Of a stretch of 64,000 nucleotides of DNA, positions 45,445 to 54,949 are shown piece by piece. Position 1 is the stretch's first letter; each line of letters opens with the position of its first letter. Both the position numbers and the translations under genes were made by a program. The notes under the pieces were generated by a model. The model was given only the letters and a program-made list of their open reading frames with translations, had not been told where the DNA came from and made no database searches. Origin of the DNA: BCD1 sp965230565 (GTDB lineage Bacteria; Bacteroidota; Bacteroidia; Chitinophagales; Saprospiraceae); contig CBDDLH010000007.1 in the NCBI GenBank assembly GCA_965230565.1, positions 186,001-250,000 of the forward strand, read 5' to 3'.

Positions 45445-48400
45445 TTAGGCGTCTAATTCTTCGCTACGATTGTTAATCTTAGCTTTATAAGCGATGGAAG
45501 GACGAACATTGGTCTCTTCCAGCACATAGTAGTTAAGCGGGTTGTCCATTTTTTTGGCAAGCTCACTTTCTTTATTGTTACCGTCTCCAAAGTGGATAGC
45601 GCCGGTAGGACAAGCTGTCTGACAAGCTGTCTTAACCTCTTGATCTCTCAGGGCACGACCTTCTTTCTTGGCAGTCAGTTTACCTGCCTGTATACGCTGT
45701 ACACAGAAACTACATTTCTCGATCACCCCTCTTGAACGAACCGTCACATCCGGGTTCAGTACCATACGTGTGAGGTTATCCGCTCCGTAAGGCAGTTCTT
45801 CGTCCATTACGGAGAACTCATTGATCGGGAACAAGTCAGCGGTAGTATAATCCAGCCAGTTGAAACGACGTACTTTGTACGGACAGTTGTTCGCACAGTA
45901 ACGCGTTCCGATACAACGGTTGTAAGCCATCTGGTTCAATCCTTCCTGGCTATGGTTGGTTGCAGCTACCGGGCAAACATTCTCACAAGGAGCGTTATCA
46001 CAGTGCTGGCACAACATTGGCTGGTAAACAACACTTGGATTTTCGTAATCACCATAGTAGTAACGGTCGATACGAATCCAGGTCATTTCATGGTGACGGT
46101 GTACCTCATGTTTTCCAACAACAGGTACATTATTTTCTGCAACACAGGCTACCTGGCAGGCACCGCAACCGATACATCCGTTGAGGTCGATGTGCATTTC
46201 CCAGTGGTGACCCTGGTTGTAGAATTTTTCTTTGTATTCTTCGTAAGGGTAAAGCGTCTTGGAATTCAGATGCTCTGCATGATGACGCTTGTGGTCGATA
46301 TGCTCAACGAGATCCTCAATTTCATCAACATGTCCTTGATAGATGACGGAACGTTCTGTCAAACCACCCTGGAAACCTTCTCCAAGGGTCATCACAGTTT
46401 TCTCATCAACATTCAATGGTTTTCCAGTCTCCTCATCCTTGATCAATTCGCCGTTTTCATCACGTGCAGTTACCCCCATGGTGTGGTGGTACTGTACGCA
46501 GGCAAATTCCTTATCTGTATCCACTTTGTCAGAAACATTTACATTGGTAGCGTAGTACTGCGTATTTCCATCAGTATCAACGGTCAGCCAAGGATAAACA
46601 TCCACACCAACCTGGCTACCCAATGCTCTTCCGACTTTTCCTGTATTTTTTCTTCCGTATCCAATGGCCAGACCAACGGTTCCTTCCATTTGTCCAAACT
46701 GACGGATTACAGAGGTAATATGTTTGGTTTCTCCCACCTGAACCTCAACTTTGTCCGCTTGAGAGTACATCTCCATCCCGTTAAGGTCCTTGTATGAGGT
46801 GAAATTGTTTCCTCCTTCCCACTTTACAGGAATTGTGAGGTTGTTACCCCATACACAACGGGTAACCGGATCAGGCATTTCCTGCAGCCATGGATTGTTG
46901 GCATAAACTCCACCACCCATGTTCACCGTTTCAAAGAAACTGATCTCTAGTTCACTACCTGATGGCTTGCGAACTTTAGCCGCAGCCGCGTTTACATCCG
47001 CTGAGAAGGCCACCTGAATAGCAGCTTGCTCAACTTCAAAAATACCGTCGTGCAACGTGCTGTCCCAGTAAGACTGGAAATCAGTGAAACGACTCTGGGT
47101 CGGGAACATATTTTGCTGCCAGTTAGCCCTCACATATTCCATGTATGGCTGTTCGGCATCTGCATTCAATTTTTCACTTGCAGCCCAGCGCAAAAGACTT
47201 TCTTCTGCCTGACGTGTTCCTTCGCGTCCAACTGCCCCGAAGATCGGATTGATCGTTGGCTGAATGAGGCTGTAGTGACCACGCTTTGGATTAGCATCTC
47301 CCCAGCTTTCCAGATAGTGGTGTGTAGGAGCGATATAATCACAAAGATCGCTGGTCTCATTAGGTGTTCCGGAGAAAGAAACTTTCAGACCAACTTTGCC
47401 CATTCCGGTGGCAAATGACTGAGCATCAGGCAAATCATAAGCTGGATTTGCACCATCCATGATAAAGATAGCATCGACATTTCCGGCATTCATATCCTTA
47501 ACAAGGTTACGAACATCGCCATCAACACCCTGACGCTGCAAGGAAGCATTGGTGAAAGTAATGGTGTGGCCGTAGCTTCCCAACATGTCGTTGATAGCAT
47601 TGATCAACACCTGCTCACCTGTATTATTTGAACCGGAAACCACTAAAGCGTGATTTCTGTTGGCAATTAATTCTTCGGCTACTTTAGCGATTTTAGCAGA
47701 TTGATCTCCTGACAAAGCAGGTCCGCTAACTGTAGTACCGCCCATAGCTTTGGCAACCTCATTGTACAAGGCTACGATCGCAGCACCTTGCTCTGAAGGT
47801 TTAACCAAAATACGGTTGTCAGCATTTGATCCTGTGAGGGTCATATGGCTTTCAACCTGAATGTGGCGTGACATGCTCGCTTTGCTTACATCATCGATCT
47901 TACGATTTTTGATGTAATCCGCTGCATATTCCACCGGAGAGATCCAGGATCCGAGGAAGTCAGCATCAAAACTGACGATCACTCTTGCCTGATCGAAGTG
48001 ATAATCAGGAATTACCTGCTGACCAAAGCTCTGCTGGTTTGCCTGAAGCATCGCTGAGCTGGAAATAGGATCGTAGGTAACTACCTTAGTATTAGGATAT
48101 TTTACAGCAAAATCAGCCATTGCCTGCATGGAGGAAGGACTGAGATTGGTGTGCATCACAATTCTTACGTTGGCATTGGCAGACAATTTATCGCCAATCG
48201 CTTTATCGAGGTCAGCCCAGCTCATCGCTGTACCGTCACCGGCAGCAGGACTATCAAAGCGGCTGGTATCATACAAACTCAAAACACTTGCCTGAGCTCT
48301 TGCACTGGTACCGCCTTTGGTAACTTTGGAAAAGCTGTTTCCTTCAATTTTGATTGGACGACCTTCACGGGTTTTTACCAAAACAGCGCAGTAGTCACCA

Positions 48401-48705
48401 CCCTGGATAAAGGATGAGGCATAATAACTGGCAATACCAGGAACGATACTGTCCGGTTTCATTACGTAAGGAATAGCTTTTTTCACAGGGATATCACATC
48501 CTGCTGCAACAGCTGCCGTTCCAATTCCAAATCCTAAAACCTTGAGAAAGTCACGACGGTTGGCTGGAGCTTCCATGAACCTTTTGTCCGCAACTTTATC
48601 AAAGAAGATTTCATCCTTGAATTCCTCATTAGAAGCTTTCTGAAATGCCGGGTCGTTGGTCAATTGTTCAACGCCTACCCAAACTTCTTTTTGCTTATTC
48701 TTCAT
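45445..48705 (-). CDS. actB: Alternative complex III iron-sulfur subunit ActB
   Basis: 1086 residues. The Tat-type motif RRDFLK (50-55) lies about 50 residues in, as usual for this family. The molybdopterin-oxidoreductase-like middle part lost its cofactor in characterised ActB proteins. The C-terminal ferredoxin-like part (about 840-1030) has four cysteine clusters: CIGCGACQVAC, CQHCDNAPCENVC, CIGTRYCANNC and CSFCVQ...CQTAC, consistent with three [4Fe-4S] and one [3Fe-4S]. It carries electrons from the quinol site to the ActA hemes. Longest gene of the operon. Confidence 0.96.
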   Translation of the reverse strand: MKNKQKEVWVGVEQLTNDPAFQKASNEEFKDEIFFDKVADKRFMEAPANRRDFLKVLGFGIGTAAVAAGCDIPVKKAIPYVMKPDSIVPGIASYYASSFIQGGDYCAVLVKTREGRPIKIEGNSFSKVTKGGTSARAQASVLSLYDTSRFDSPAAGDGTAMSWADLDKAIGDKLSANANVRIVMHTNLSPSSMQAMADFAVKYPNTKVVTYDPISSSAMLQANQQSFGQQVIPDYHFDQARVIVSFDADFLGSWISPVEYAADYIKNRKIDDVSKASMSRHIQVESHMTLTGSNADNRILVKPSEQGAAIVALYNEVAKAMGGTTVSGPALSGDQSAKIAKVAEELIANRNHALVVSGSNNTGEQVLINAINDMLGSYGHTITFTNASLQRQGVDGDVRNLVKDMNAGNVDAIFIMDGANPAYDLPDAQSFATGMGKVGLKVSFSGTPNETSDLCDYIAPTHHYLESWGDANPKRGHYSLIQPTINPIFGAVGREGTRQAEESLLRWAASEKLNADAEQPYMEYVRANWQQNMFPTQSRFTDFQSYWDSTLHDGIFEVEQAAIQVAFSADVNAAAAKVRKPSGSELEISFFETVNMGGGVYANNPWLQEMPDPVTRCVWGNNLTIPVKWEGGNNFTSYKDLNGMEMYSQADKVEVQVGETKHITSVIRQFGQMEGTVGLAIGYGRKNTGKVGRALGSQVGVDVYPWLTVDTDGNTQYYATNVNVSDKVDTDKEFACVQYHHTMGVTARDENGELIKDEETGKPLNVDEKTVMTLGEGFQGGLTERSVIYQGHVDEIEDLVEHIDHKRHHAEHLNSKTLYPYEEYKEKFYNQGHHWEMHIDLNGCIGCGACQVACVAENNVPVVGKHEVHRHHEMTWIRIDRYYYGDYENPSVVYQPMLCQHCDNAPCENVCPVAATNHSQEGLNQMAYNRCIGTRYCANNCPYKVRRFNWLDYTTADLFPINEFSVMDEELPYGADNLTRMVLNPDVTVRSRGVIEKCSFCVQRIQAGKLTAKKEGRALRDQEVKTACQTACPTGAIHFGDGNNKESELAKKMDNPLNYYVLEETNVRPSIAYKAKINNRSEELDA

Positions 48706-48766
48706 TTTTATGAATTATGCGATCTTTTTCAAAAATTAAGTTCTGATCGGGAAAGCACCCTGATCA

Positions 48767-50179
48767 TTAATAGTGACATTTCTGGCAATCCAGACCACCG
48801 ATATCTTCAACGGTTACTTTTTCTCTGGTGCCTTTCTTCAATTCTTCATGGTACTTGGCATATGATTTATAGTAATCATTGCCTTCGAATTGAACTTCTG
48901 TCTGTCTGTGGCAATTCACACACCATCCCATGCTGAGCGGTGCCTGCTGTTCCACAACTTCCATCTCCTCAACAGGACCGTGACAGGTCTGACATTCAAG
49001 TTCACCTACGGTGACGTGCTGAGCGTGATTGTAATAAACGTGATCAGGCAGGTTGTGAATTTTGACCCATTCGATTGGCCCCTGGATTCTGTTGTCTCCA
49101 TCTTCAGGCGAAGTCAGCGCCTCCACAATGCCTCTCCATTGCTTATTGGCTTCTGCCTCTGCTTTGGCATCACTGGAACCAAATCCAAGTTCCTGGTCCA
49201 TAACCCATTTCTTATAGATCTTTTCGATCTCTGCGGTGGAGAGATCTTCGTAATTGTCGATATAGGCGTTGGCAGACGGATCGAATCCAACGGAAGCAAA
49301 GATCTTTGTGATCTCTGCAGTTCCATACTGCGAGCCTACCATCACAGCTTTATGGCAAAGCATACAGGTATTAGCAGAAGGAATCACAGAGTGTTTACTT
49401 CTGCGGGCACCATCGTGGCAGAATTTACAGTCGATCTGCTGATCTCCCGCGTGTGTTTTGTGGGAGAATTGGATTGGTTGCTCAGGAGCATAACCAATCT
49501 GACGACCGAGCATTACCGCCTGGTTAACAAAAGTATTACTCAGGAAAATAACCGCCAGGAAAACAAGGAATGCAATCACTGAACGACTGGTGAAAGTCTT
49601 GATCAATGATTCCGGCTTTTCTGCTTCGGTATCTCCTTCCTTAATTTTTACTAAATAATTAAGGTTGGCGATAACCCGCATCAAAACGACAGAAACGATT
49701 GCCAACACACCTACCAATAATAGGTACAACCATAAGTTGTTTCTGGACTCTCCTTCATCTCCAACAGCCGTAGCCGTTGTTGTTTCTTCCGGTGCAGCCG
49801 TGTAGACCTCCTGGATATACGCCAAAACATTGGCAATATCCTGGTCACTGAAGGAAGGATAAGCCAACATGGCAACCTTGTTCCATTCTTCGTAAATTTC
49901 TACGGCACGCGGGTGACCAGCGTCAACCATTGCCTGCGAATTACGAATCCAGGAATAAAGATCCTCTTGAGGATAATCCGCCCAACGCTCCTGAACCCCT
50001 CCGAGGGCAGGTCCCGTCAAATCGGTTTTCATATCCTTATTATGGCAAGCGGCACAATTGTTTCGGAAAAGCTCTTTTCCTGCTTCAGTATCTGCAGCAT
50101 CCTGGGCAAAAGAGGTTAGAGAGAAACCGAGGATTGTCAGTAACAGGAAAGTCCTTTTTAGGAAGGTATTAAATATCAT
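48767..50179 (-). CDS. actA: Alternative complex III multiheme cytochrome ActA with six CxxCH sites
   Basis: 470 residues. After a signal peptide, a class I cytochrome c domain (about 30-128) carries CAACH at 42-46. Two hydrophobic segments follow (149-171 and 201-220). The ActA core then has five heme sites: CKFCH (251-255), CMLCH (272-276), CQTCH (396-400), CVNCH (420-424) and CQKCH (465-469, two residues from the end). Textbook ActA is pentaheme, and here a monoheme domain is fused in front. First gene of the operon; promoter candidate at 50326-50360. Confidence 0.94.
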   Translation of the reverse strand: MIFNTFLKRTFLLLTILGFSLTSFAQDAADTEAGKELFRNNCAACHNKDMKTDLTGPALGGVQERWADYPQEDLYSWIRNSQAMVDAGHPRAVEIYEEWNKVAMLAYPSFSDQDIANVLAYIQEVYTAAPEETTTATAVGDEGESRNNLWLYLLLVGVLAIVSVVLMRVIANLNYLVKIKEGDTEAEKPESLIKTFTSRSVIAFLVFLAVIFLSNTFVNQAVMLGRQIGYAPEQPIQFSHKTHAGDQQIDCKFCHDGARRSKHSVIPSANTCMLCHKAVMVGSQYGTAEITKIFASVGFDPSANAYIDNYEDLSTAEIEKIYKKWVMDQELGFGSSDAKAEAEANKQWRGIVEALTSPEDGDNRIQGPIEWVKIHNLPDHVYYNHAQHVTVGELECQTCHGPVEEMEVVEQQAPLSMGWCVNCHRQTEVQFEGNDYYKSYAKYHEELKKGTREKVTVEDIGGLDCQKCHY

Positions 50180-50582
50180 CTTACTAATGATGTTTAAATA
50201 TTTGTTTAAATTGAACTGTTGGTTCTAAAAATTTCGGCCCAAAATGGAAATCAGAATTGGGCGTTGAAAACATGCAATTGGTCGATTTTTAAAACAATTC
50301 GAACAATTTTTTTACACATTCTCGGCAAAGATATAATTCGTTAACTTTTTTTAACACAAATTGTCAAAAACCTGTCGTTATTTATATTAATTCTAAATAA
50401 GATACACCAATAATCGTTCATATTTTCATTTATGTGGAAAATCACAAAGCCTTTCTGAAGCATCAAAATGACCAAATATCAAAAAACTTATTCCTGAAAA
50501 TTCGTTTCGGCAATTCAAATAACTTCGTAAAAACCTTGTTACGGCAAATGTATTTTTCCGTTGATTTTCGGCATATTTTTTG
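50180..50582. other. 403-base leader/intergenic region of the respiratory operon
   Basis: Lies between thyA and actA, both minus strand. It holds the promoter candidate listed at 50326-50360. The leader of about 140 bases has AT-rich sequence and no obvious riboswitch fold. A small plus-strand frame here is not convincing. Confidence 0.5.
50326..50360 (-). promoter_or_regulatory. Promoter candidate for the act-cox operon
   Basis: On the minus strand TTTG (50360-50357), 23 bases, then TATCTTTG (50333-50326). This fits the Bacteroidota -33 TTG / -7 TAnnTTTG pattern with spacing at the upper edge of the 17-23 range. It is the best-formed promoter seen in the window. Confidence 0.6.
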
Positions 50583-51377
50583 TTATACAGCGACCTTGGC
50601 TTTTATGTGTGGGTGAGGATCGTAGTCTGTCAGTGTGAAATCTTCAAAATTAAAATCAAAAATATCCTTCACCTCCGGATTGATGATCATTTTGGGTAAG
50701 GGTCTTGGATCCCTGCTCAACTGCAGATTTGCCTGTTCCATATGGTTTGAATATAAATGCAGATCCCCAAAGGAATGCACGAATTCACCAGGTTCCAAAC
50801 CACAGACCTGAGCCATCATCATGGTCAGCAGAGCATAAGAAGCTATATTAAATGGTACCCCCAAAAATACATCCGCCGACCGCTGGTACAATAAACAGGA
50901 CAATTTGCCATCTGCAACAAAAAACTGGAAAAGCGCATGGCAGGGTGTCAGTGCCATTTTTTCCAACTCTCCGACATTCCAGGCATTGACAATAATTCTT
51001 CTGGAATCAGGATTGTTCTTTATGAGGTCAACAGCTCGCTGGATTTGATTGACCTGCTTGCCATCAGGGGTCTCCCAGGCAATCCACTGCTTACCATATA
51101 CAGGTCCCAGGTCTCCGTTTTCATCTGCCCACTCGTTCCAGATCCGAACCCCATTTTCCTGGAGGTATTTGACATTGGTATCCCCTTTCAGGAACCAAAG
51201 TAATTCGTGGATGATGGATTTGAGGTGAAGCTTCTTAGTGGTAACCATCGGAAATCCCTCGGAAAGATCAAAACGCATCTGGTAACCAAAAACCGCTTTG
51301 GTTCCCGTACCGGTACGATCCGTTTTTTCAACTCCGTTCTCCTTGATGTATTTTAAAGCGTCCAGATACTGTCTCAT
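50583..51377 (-). CDS. thyA: Thymidylate synthase
   Basis: 264 residues, the standard ThyA length. The catalytic cysteine is C146 in LTPCHALFQFF, exactly the E. coli position. The folate/dUMP region includes RRIIVNAWN (126-134), QRSADVFLGVPFNIASYALL and a C-terminal HPHIKAKVAV. It converts dUMP to dTMP using methylenetetrahydrofolate. No folA neighbour is visible in this window. Confidence 0.97.
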   Translation of the reverse strand: MRQYLDALKYIKENGVEKTDRTGTGTKAVFGYQMRFDLSEGFPMVTTKKLHLKSIIHELLWFLKGDTNVKYLQENGVRIWNEWADENGDLGPVYGKQWIAWETPDGKQVNQIQRAVDLIKNNPDSRRIIVNAWNVGELEKMALTPCHALFQFFVADGKLSCLLYQRSADVFLGVPFNIASYALLTMMMAQVCGLEPGEFVHSFGDLHLYSNHMEQANLQLSRDPRPLPKMIINPEVKDIFDFNFEDFTLTDYDPHPHIKAKVAV

Positions 51378-51398
51378 GGTAGTGTTAATTTTTTAAGG

Positions 51399-51499
51399 TA
51401 GCAAGGATTAAGGGAACAGGGGAATAAGGATTTGAAATTGAGAAAAACATCCCTTGTTCTCCTATTCCTTTGCTCCCTTGTTCCCTTATTACCTTGCTA
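51399..51499. repeat. Long imperfect inverted repeat of AAGGGAACA/TGTTCCCTT words
   Basis: The left part TAGCAAGGATTAAGGGAACA and onward (51399-51430) pairs with the complement of 51466-51499 (ending TTCCCTTATTACCTTGCTA) over roughly 30 bases with a few mismatches. The right half also contains a direct repeat of the CCCTTGTTC-type word. Confidence 0.7.
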
Positions 51500-51695
51500 T
51501 CAAATGTTGTCTAATTTGCAAAACATCTATTATCTTTACCTTAGGCTAAAATTTAAGATATAAATATTTTACTTTACCCTTCAAACCAATGCAAATATAA
51601 AAAAGAAAGCCTTTCCCGAAATAAACTTTTTTCCAAACAGCCGAAAGGAAGTGAAAAATTACAAGTTGCTGGTTGCTGGTTACAGGTTTTTTTAT

Positions 51696-51724
51696 AAATA
51701 CTATTTTTCAGAAAAATAGTATTT
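51696..51724. repeat. 29-bp palindrome upstream of the CotH gene (copy 2 of 2)
   Basis: AAATACTATTTTT-CAG-AAAAATAGTATTT, arms identical to 4304-4332. The stem extends two more pairs here (51694-51726). It ends 73 bases before the ATG at 51798. Confidence 0.8.
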
Positions 51725-51797
51725 ATGAATTGCAACCTCACCCAACTCATAACACAAAAAACACTTTGTCTGTCGACCTAAAATTAAAAACTTCAAG

Positions 51798-54557
51798 ATG
51801 AAAAAATTTTACACTATTCTCCAATTATTCATTGGGCTGCTCCTGGCATCGGGATTAAATGGCCAGGTAGTGATCAATGAGTTTTCCGCCGCAAACCTGA
51901 ACTCCTTTACCGACAATTTCGGTGACCATGAAGACTGGATCGAATTGTACAACACCTCAGCTTCTTATGTCGATCTTTCCGGATATCACCTGAGCGACAA
52001 GCTCGATAATCCTGACAAATGGACCTTCCCTGCCGGTGTTGGTATCGAGGGTAATGGCTACCTGCTCATCTGGGCAAGTGATCGTGATCAGGTTAGTGGA
52101 AACAATATCCATACTAATTTCAAAATCACCCAGACCAGAAATAATGAAGACATCATTTTTTCTGATCCGGACGGGAACATCCTGGAAACTCACTTTTTGA
52201 ATATACCCAATCAGCTTGGAGATTCAAGGGCAAGAATCACCGATGGCAGCAGTACCTGGGGCGTTTGCCTCAACCCTACCCCTGGTTTCGGCAATTCCAA
52301 TGTAATAGGTGAATATGCCTCCAAACCAGCTATTGCTCCGCTCGCCGGATTTTATACCGATGAAGTGGAAGTTTCCATTGCCAATACGGAACCTAATGCT
52401 ACCGTATATTACACCACAGACGGAGGAGAACCTGATCAGGGTTCCAACGTTTATACAGGGCCTTTTACCATCACCTCCACTACGGTGGTTAAAGCAGTGG
52501 TTTACAGTAATGACTCCAACATTCCTAAAAGTTTTACAGACTACCACACCTTTTTCATCAATGAAGAACATACCATACCGGTAGTATCCGTTTCCGGCCG
52601 TATTCTTCCGGATTTATTTAACGGAAGTTATATTGATCCAGTAGGTTCATTCGAGCTTTTTGATGAAACCGGCGATCGTGTTGGAGACGTTACAGGAGAA
52701 TTCAATAAACACGGTAACGACTCCTGGGCCTATGATCAGCGTGGGGTGGATTTCATCTCCCGAGACCAGATGGGTGACGATTATGCGGTTAAATATAAGA
52801 TCTATCCTCACTTTTCGGATCGCAACCGTTTTCAAAGGGTCATCCTGAAGGCAGCTGCTAATGACAATTATCCAGAAGTTTCCGGAAGTGCACATATCAG
52901 GGATGCCTATGTTCACCATCTTTCTCAATTGGCTAACCTTGAAATGGATGAAAGAACCTATGAGCCTTGTATTGTGTACCTGAATGGAGAATATTGGGGC
53001 GTTTACGAGATGCGTGAAAAAGTGGATGACCCGGACTATACGGATTATTATTACAATCAGGACGAGGAAGACCTCGACTTCATAAAAACCTGGGGAGGTA
53101 CCTGGCAGGAATATGGCAGCTGGGATGACTGGTATGATCTGCATGATTTCATCACCTCCAATGATATGGCTGATCCGGACAACTATGCCTACGTTGAAAG
53201 TCAGCTGGAGGTATTGAGTCTTATCGATTACATGATCCTGCATGCGCATAATGTATCCAGTGACTGGCTAAACTGGAACACTGCCTGGTGGCGCGGACGT
53301 AACCCCAATGGAGGTGCGCAGAAATGGAGATACATCCTTTGGGATGAAGATGCCACCTTTGGTCATTATATCAATTACACCAGTATTCCGGATCAAAGTG
53401 CCACAGCAGATCCCTGTAACCCTGAGGAGATCAGCTCCTGGGTGGATTTTGAGGGTCACGTGGAATTGTTCACGGATCTGGCTGCCAACGAAGATTTTTT
53501 CAACCTGTATATAAACAGGTACGCTGACCTGAACAATACCTACTTCAGTTGCGACTTCATGATCCCGTTGCTTGACACACTCATCGCCAGGATAGCTCCG
53601 GAAATGCCGCGCCACATTGAAAAATGGGGCGGAACGGTCTCCGGCTGGGAAAATAATGTACAGCAACTCAAAGACTTTATAGAAACTCGCTGTACGGTTA
53701 TTGATGAAGGGATCATTGATTGTTATGAAGACGAAGGTGTTTCCGGCCCCTTTGAAGTGATCATCAATGTAGAGCCTCCAATGTCCGGACAGGTAAAAGC
53801 CAATACGATAATCGGACTGGAATACCCATGGCAAACCACCTATTTTGGCGGGCTGCCTATTGAATTAACCGCCATTCCTCAGGACGGTGGCAGTTTCCTC
53901 TATTGGACGGTCAATAACAACGTTTATGGCCCTGGCCAGTATTCTGACATCATCACCATGGAATTGACAGAGCATGATGAAATTACTGCCCACTTTACCG
54001 GTGCTATCCCATGTGGATCCCCTTTCGATATCGGAGCAGAACCTACCATGACCAGCGCAAACATTGGCTGGATGAGCGCCGGAGACGTTTTAGGGCATGA
54101 GGTGAGATACCGCCCAATGAGTAGCGGTATGGACTGGGAAATAGAAGTAACCCAGGAAAATGATATTACCTTATACGGTCTTGATGTCTGTACAGAATAC
54201 GAAGTGGAGTTGCGTACCATTTGTTCTTTTTCCACCAGCGAATTTGCTACCTTCAATTTTACCACCGAATGTGTGAACAGTACCCAGGTGATCGACGGTA
54301 TTGCCGAACTTCAGGTTTACCCTAACCCATCAAGCGAAGATCTTTTCATCGACATTGTACTCGATGAAACCAGCGATATATTCCTGGAGGTACTGAGTCT
54401 TTCCGGGCAGCATGTGTACCGCAATGTATATAATATGTCCTACGGCAAAAATACCATACGTTTGGAGCAGGAAGTGCAGCAATTGCCATCGGGATTGTAT
54501 TTTGTGCGGATCAGCAATAATGGGGAGAGTGTTGTGCGGAGGATTGTGAGGGAATAG
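51798..54557 (+). CDS. Secreted CotH-kinase protein with LTD, chitobiase-like and Fn3 domains, T9SS type A
   Basis: 919 residues. The signal peptide ends near LNGQ. A lamin-tail domain (about 23-125, starting VVINEFSAANLNSFTDN) is followed by a chitobiase/Fn3-like domain (about 175-250, with NATVYYTTDGGEPDQGSNVY). A CotH-type kinase domain (about 255-630) has LNGEYWGVYEMREKVDD and the acidic metal motif WDEDATFGH near 517. Later come a Fn3-like domain (about 745-830) and a sorting domain starting LQVYPNPSSEDLFIDI. CotH domains are atypical protein kinases in spore coats and effectors. The substrate of this exported one is unknown. Confidence 0.9.
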   Translation: MKKFYTILQLFIGLLLASGLNGQVVINEFSAANLNSFTDNFGDHEDWIELYNTSASYVDLSGYHLSDKLDNPDKWTFPAGVGIEGNGYLLIWASDRDQVSGNNIHTNFKITQTRNNEDIIFSDPDGNILETHFLNIPNQLGDSRARITDGSSTWGVCLNPTPGFGNSNVIGEYASKPAIAPLAGFYTDEVEVSIANTEPNATVYYTTDGGEPDQGSNVYTGPFTITSTTVVKAVVYSNDSNIPKSFTDYHTFFINEEHTIPVVSVSGRILPDLFNGSYIDPVGSFELFDETGDRVGDVTGEFNKHGNDSWAYDQRGVDFISRDQMGDDYAVKYKIYPHFSDRNRFQRVILKAAANDNYPEVSGSAHIRDAYVHHLSQLANLEMDERTYEPCIVYLNGEYWGVYEMREKVDDPDYTDYYYNQDEEDLDFIKTWGGTWQEYGSWDDWYDLHDFITSNDMADPDNYAYVESQLEVLSLIDYMILHAHNVSSDWLNWNTAWWRGRNPNGGAQKWRYILWDEDATFGHYINYTSIPDQSATADPCNPEEISSWVDFEGHVELFTDLAANEDFFNLYINRYADLNNTYFSCDFMIPLLDTLIARIAPEMPRHIEKWGGTVSGWENNVQQLKDFIETRCTVIDEGIIDCYEDEGVSGPFEVIINVEPPMSGQVKANTIIGLEYPWQTTYFGGLPIELTAIPQDGGSFLYWTVNNNVYGPGQYSDIITMELTEHDEITAHFTGAIPCGSPFDIGAEPTMTSANIGWMSAGDVLGHEVRYRPMSSGMDWEIEVTQENDITLYGLDVCTEYEVELRTICSFSTSEFATFNFTTECVNSTQVIDGIAELQVYPNPSSEDLFIDIVLDETSDIFLEVLSLSGQHVYRNVYNMSYGKNTIRLEQEVQQLPSGLYFVRISNNGESVVRRIVRE

Positions 54558-54559
54558 GG

Positions 54560-54640
54560 AGTGATGAGTGCAAAATGCAGAGTGATGAGTGTTGTATGAC
54601 GGCCTACGGTGGACGATGTACGGCCTACGAATGACGATTT
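54560..54640. repeat. GAGTGATGAGTG and CGGCCTACGGTGGACG word repeats
   Basis: Directly after the CotH stop codon, GAGTGATGAGTG occurs twice (near 54559 and 54581), followed by CGGCCTACGGTGGACGATGTACGGCCTACG, in which CGGCCTACG is repeated. The second word family also occurs at 5819-5903. Confidence 0.65.
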
Positions 54641-54658
54641 TTGAGATTAGAAATAAGA

Positions 54659-54695
54659 GAAAAGCCTTCTGTTTTTGAACAGGGGGCTTTTTTGG
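54659..54695 (+). terminator. Terminator of the CotH gene
   Basis: AAAAGCC..CTGTT pairs with AACAG..GGCTTTTTT around a short U-rich loop, with an uninterrupted T-run. It lies about 100 bases after the stop, beyond the word repeats. Confidence 0.75.
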
Positions 54696-54832
54696 TTTTT
54701 GGGCAAAGAATCCACTTCTAAACACATAAATCATTCCGAAATAATTCGTAAATTGAAGGTTGGATTTGAAAAACTAATCAGACCTTGAATACCCAATCTG
54801 GACGTTGACCTTCACTTTAAAAAACCATAACG

Positions 54833-54949
54833 ATGAAGACAACCTTACCTGAATCAAAGAAAAGTAATTCAATTAATATTTTTCAAGCAGAGGCTGATAC
54901 TCAGCTCAGGTCTTTAAGACAAAAAAACAAATCCAATGAAAAAACCTAA
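54833..54949 (+). CDS. Possible 38-residue peptide
   Basis: An ATG at 54833 opens 38 codons of a highly charged peptide (starts MKTTLPESKKSNS, ends KQ-type basic residues), and its end overlaps the start codon of the next gene in another frame. No family is recognised. It could be a real small gene with translational coupling or chance. Confidence 0.25.
   Translation: MKTTLPESKKSNSINIFQAEADTQLRSLRQKNKSNEKT

Larger units (their letters stand above)
51378..51797. other. 420-base gene-free region between divergent thyA and the CotH gene
   Basis: Contains a long imperfect inverted repeat (51399-51499), a GTTGCTGGTTGCTGGTTAC word run (51664-51685) and the second copy of the AAATACTATTTTT palindrome (51696-51724). 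Confidence 0.55.

Noticed and set aside
45952..46797. 281-codon plus-strand frame
   Set aside because: Antisense to the Fe-S part of actB, which has complete cysteine motifs; composition is that of a reversed coding frame.
48890..49582. 230-codon plus-strand frame
   Set aside because: Antisense to actA, whose heme motifs prove the other strand is coding.
52647..53249. 200-codon minus-strand frame
   Set aside because: Antisense to the CotH domain of the 919-residue protein; no recognisable features.
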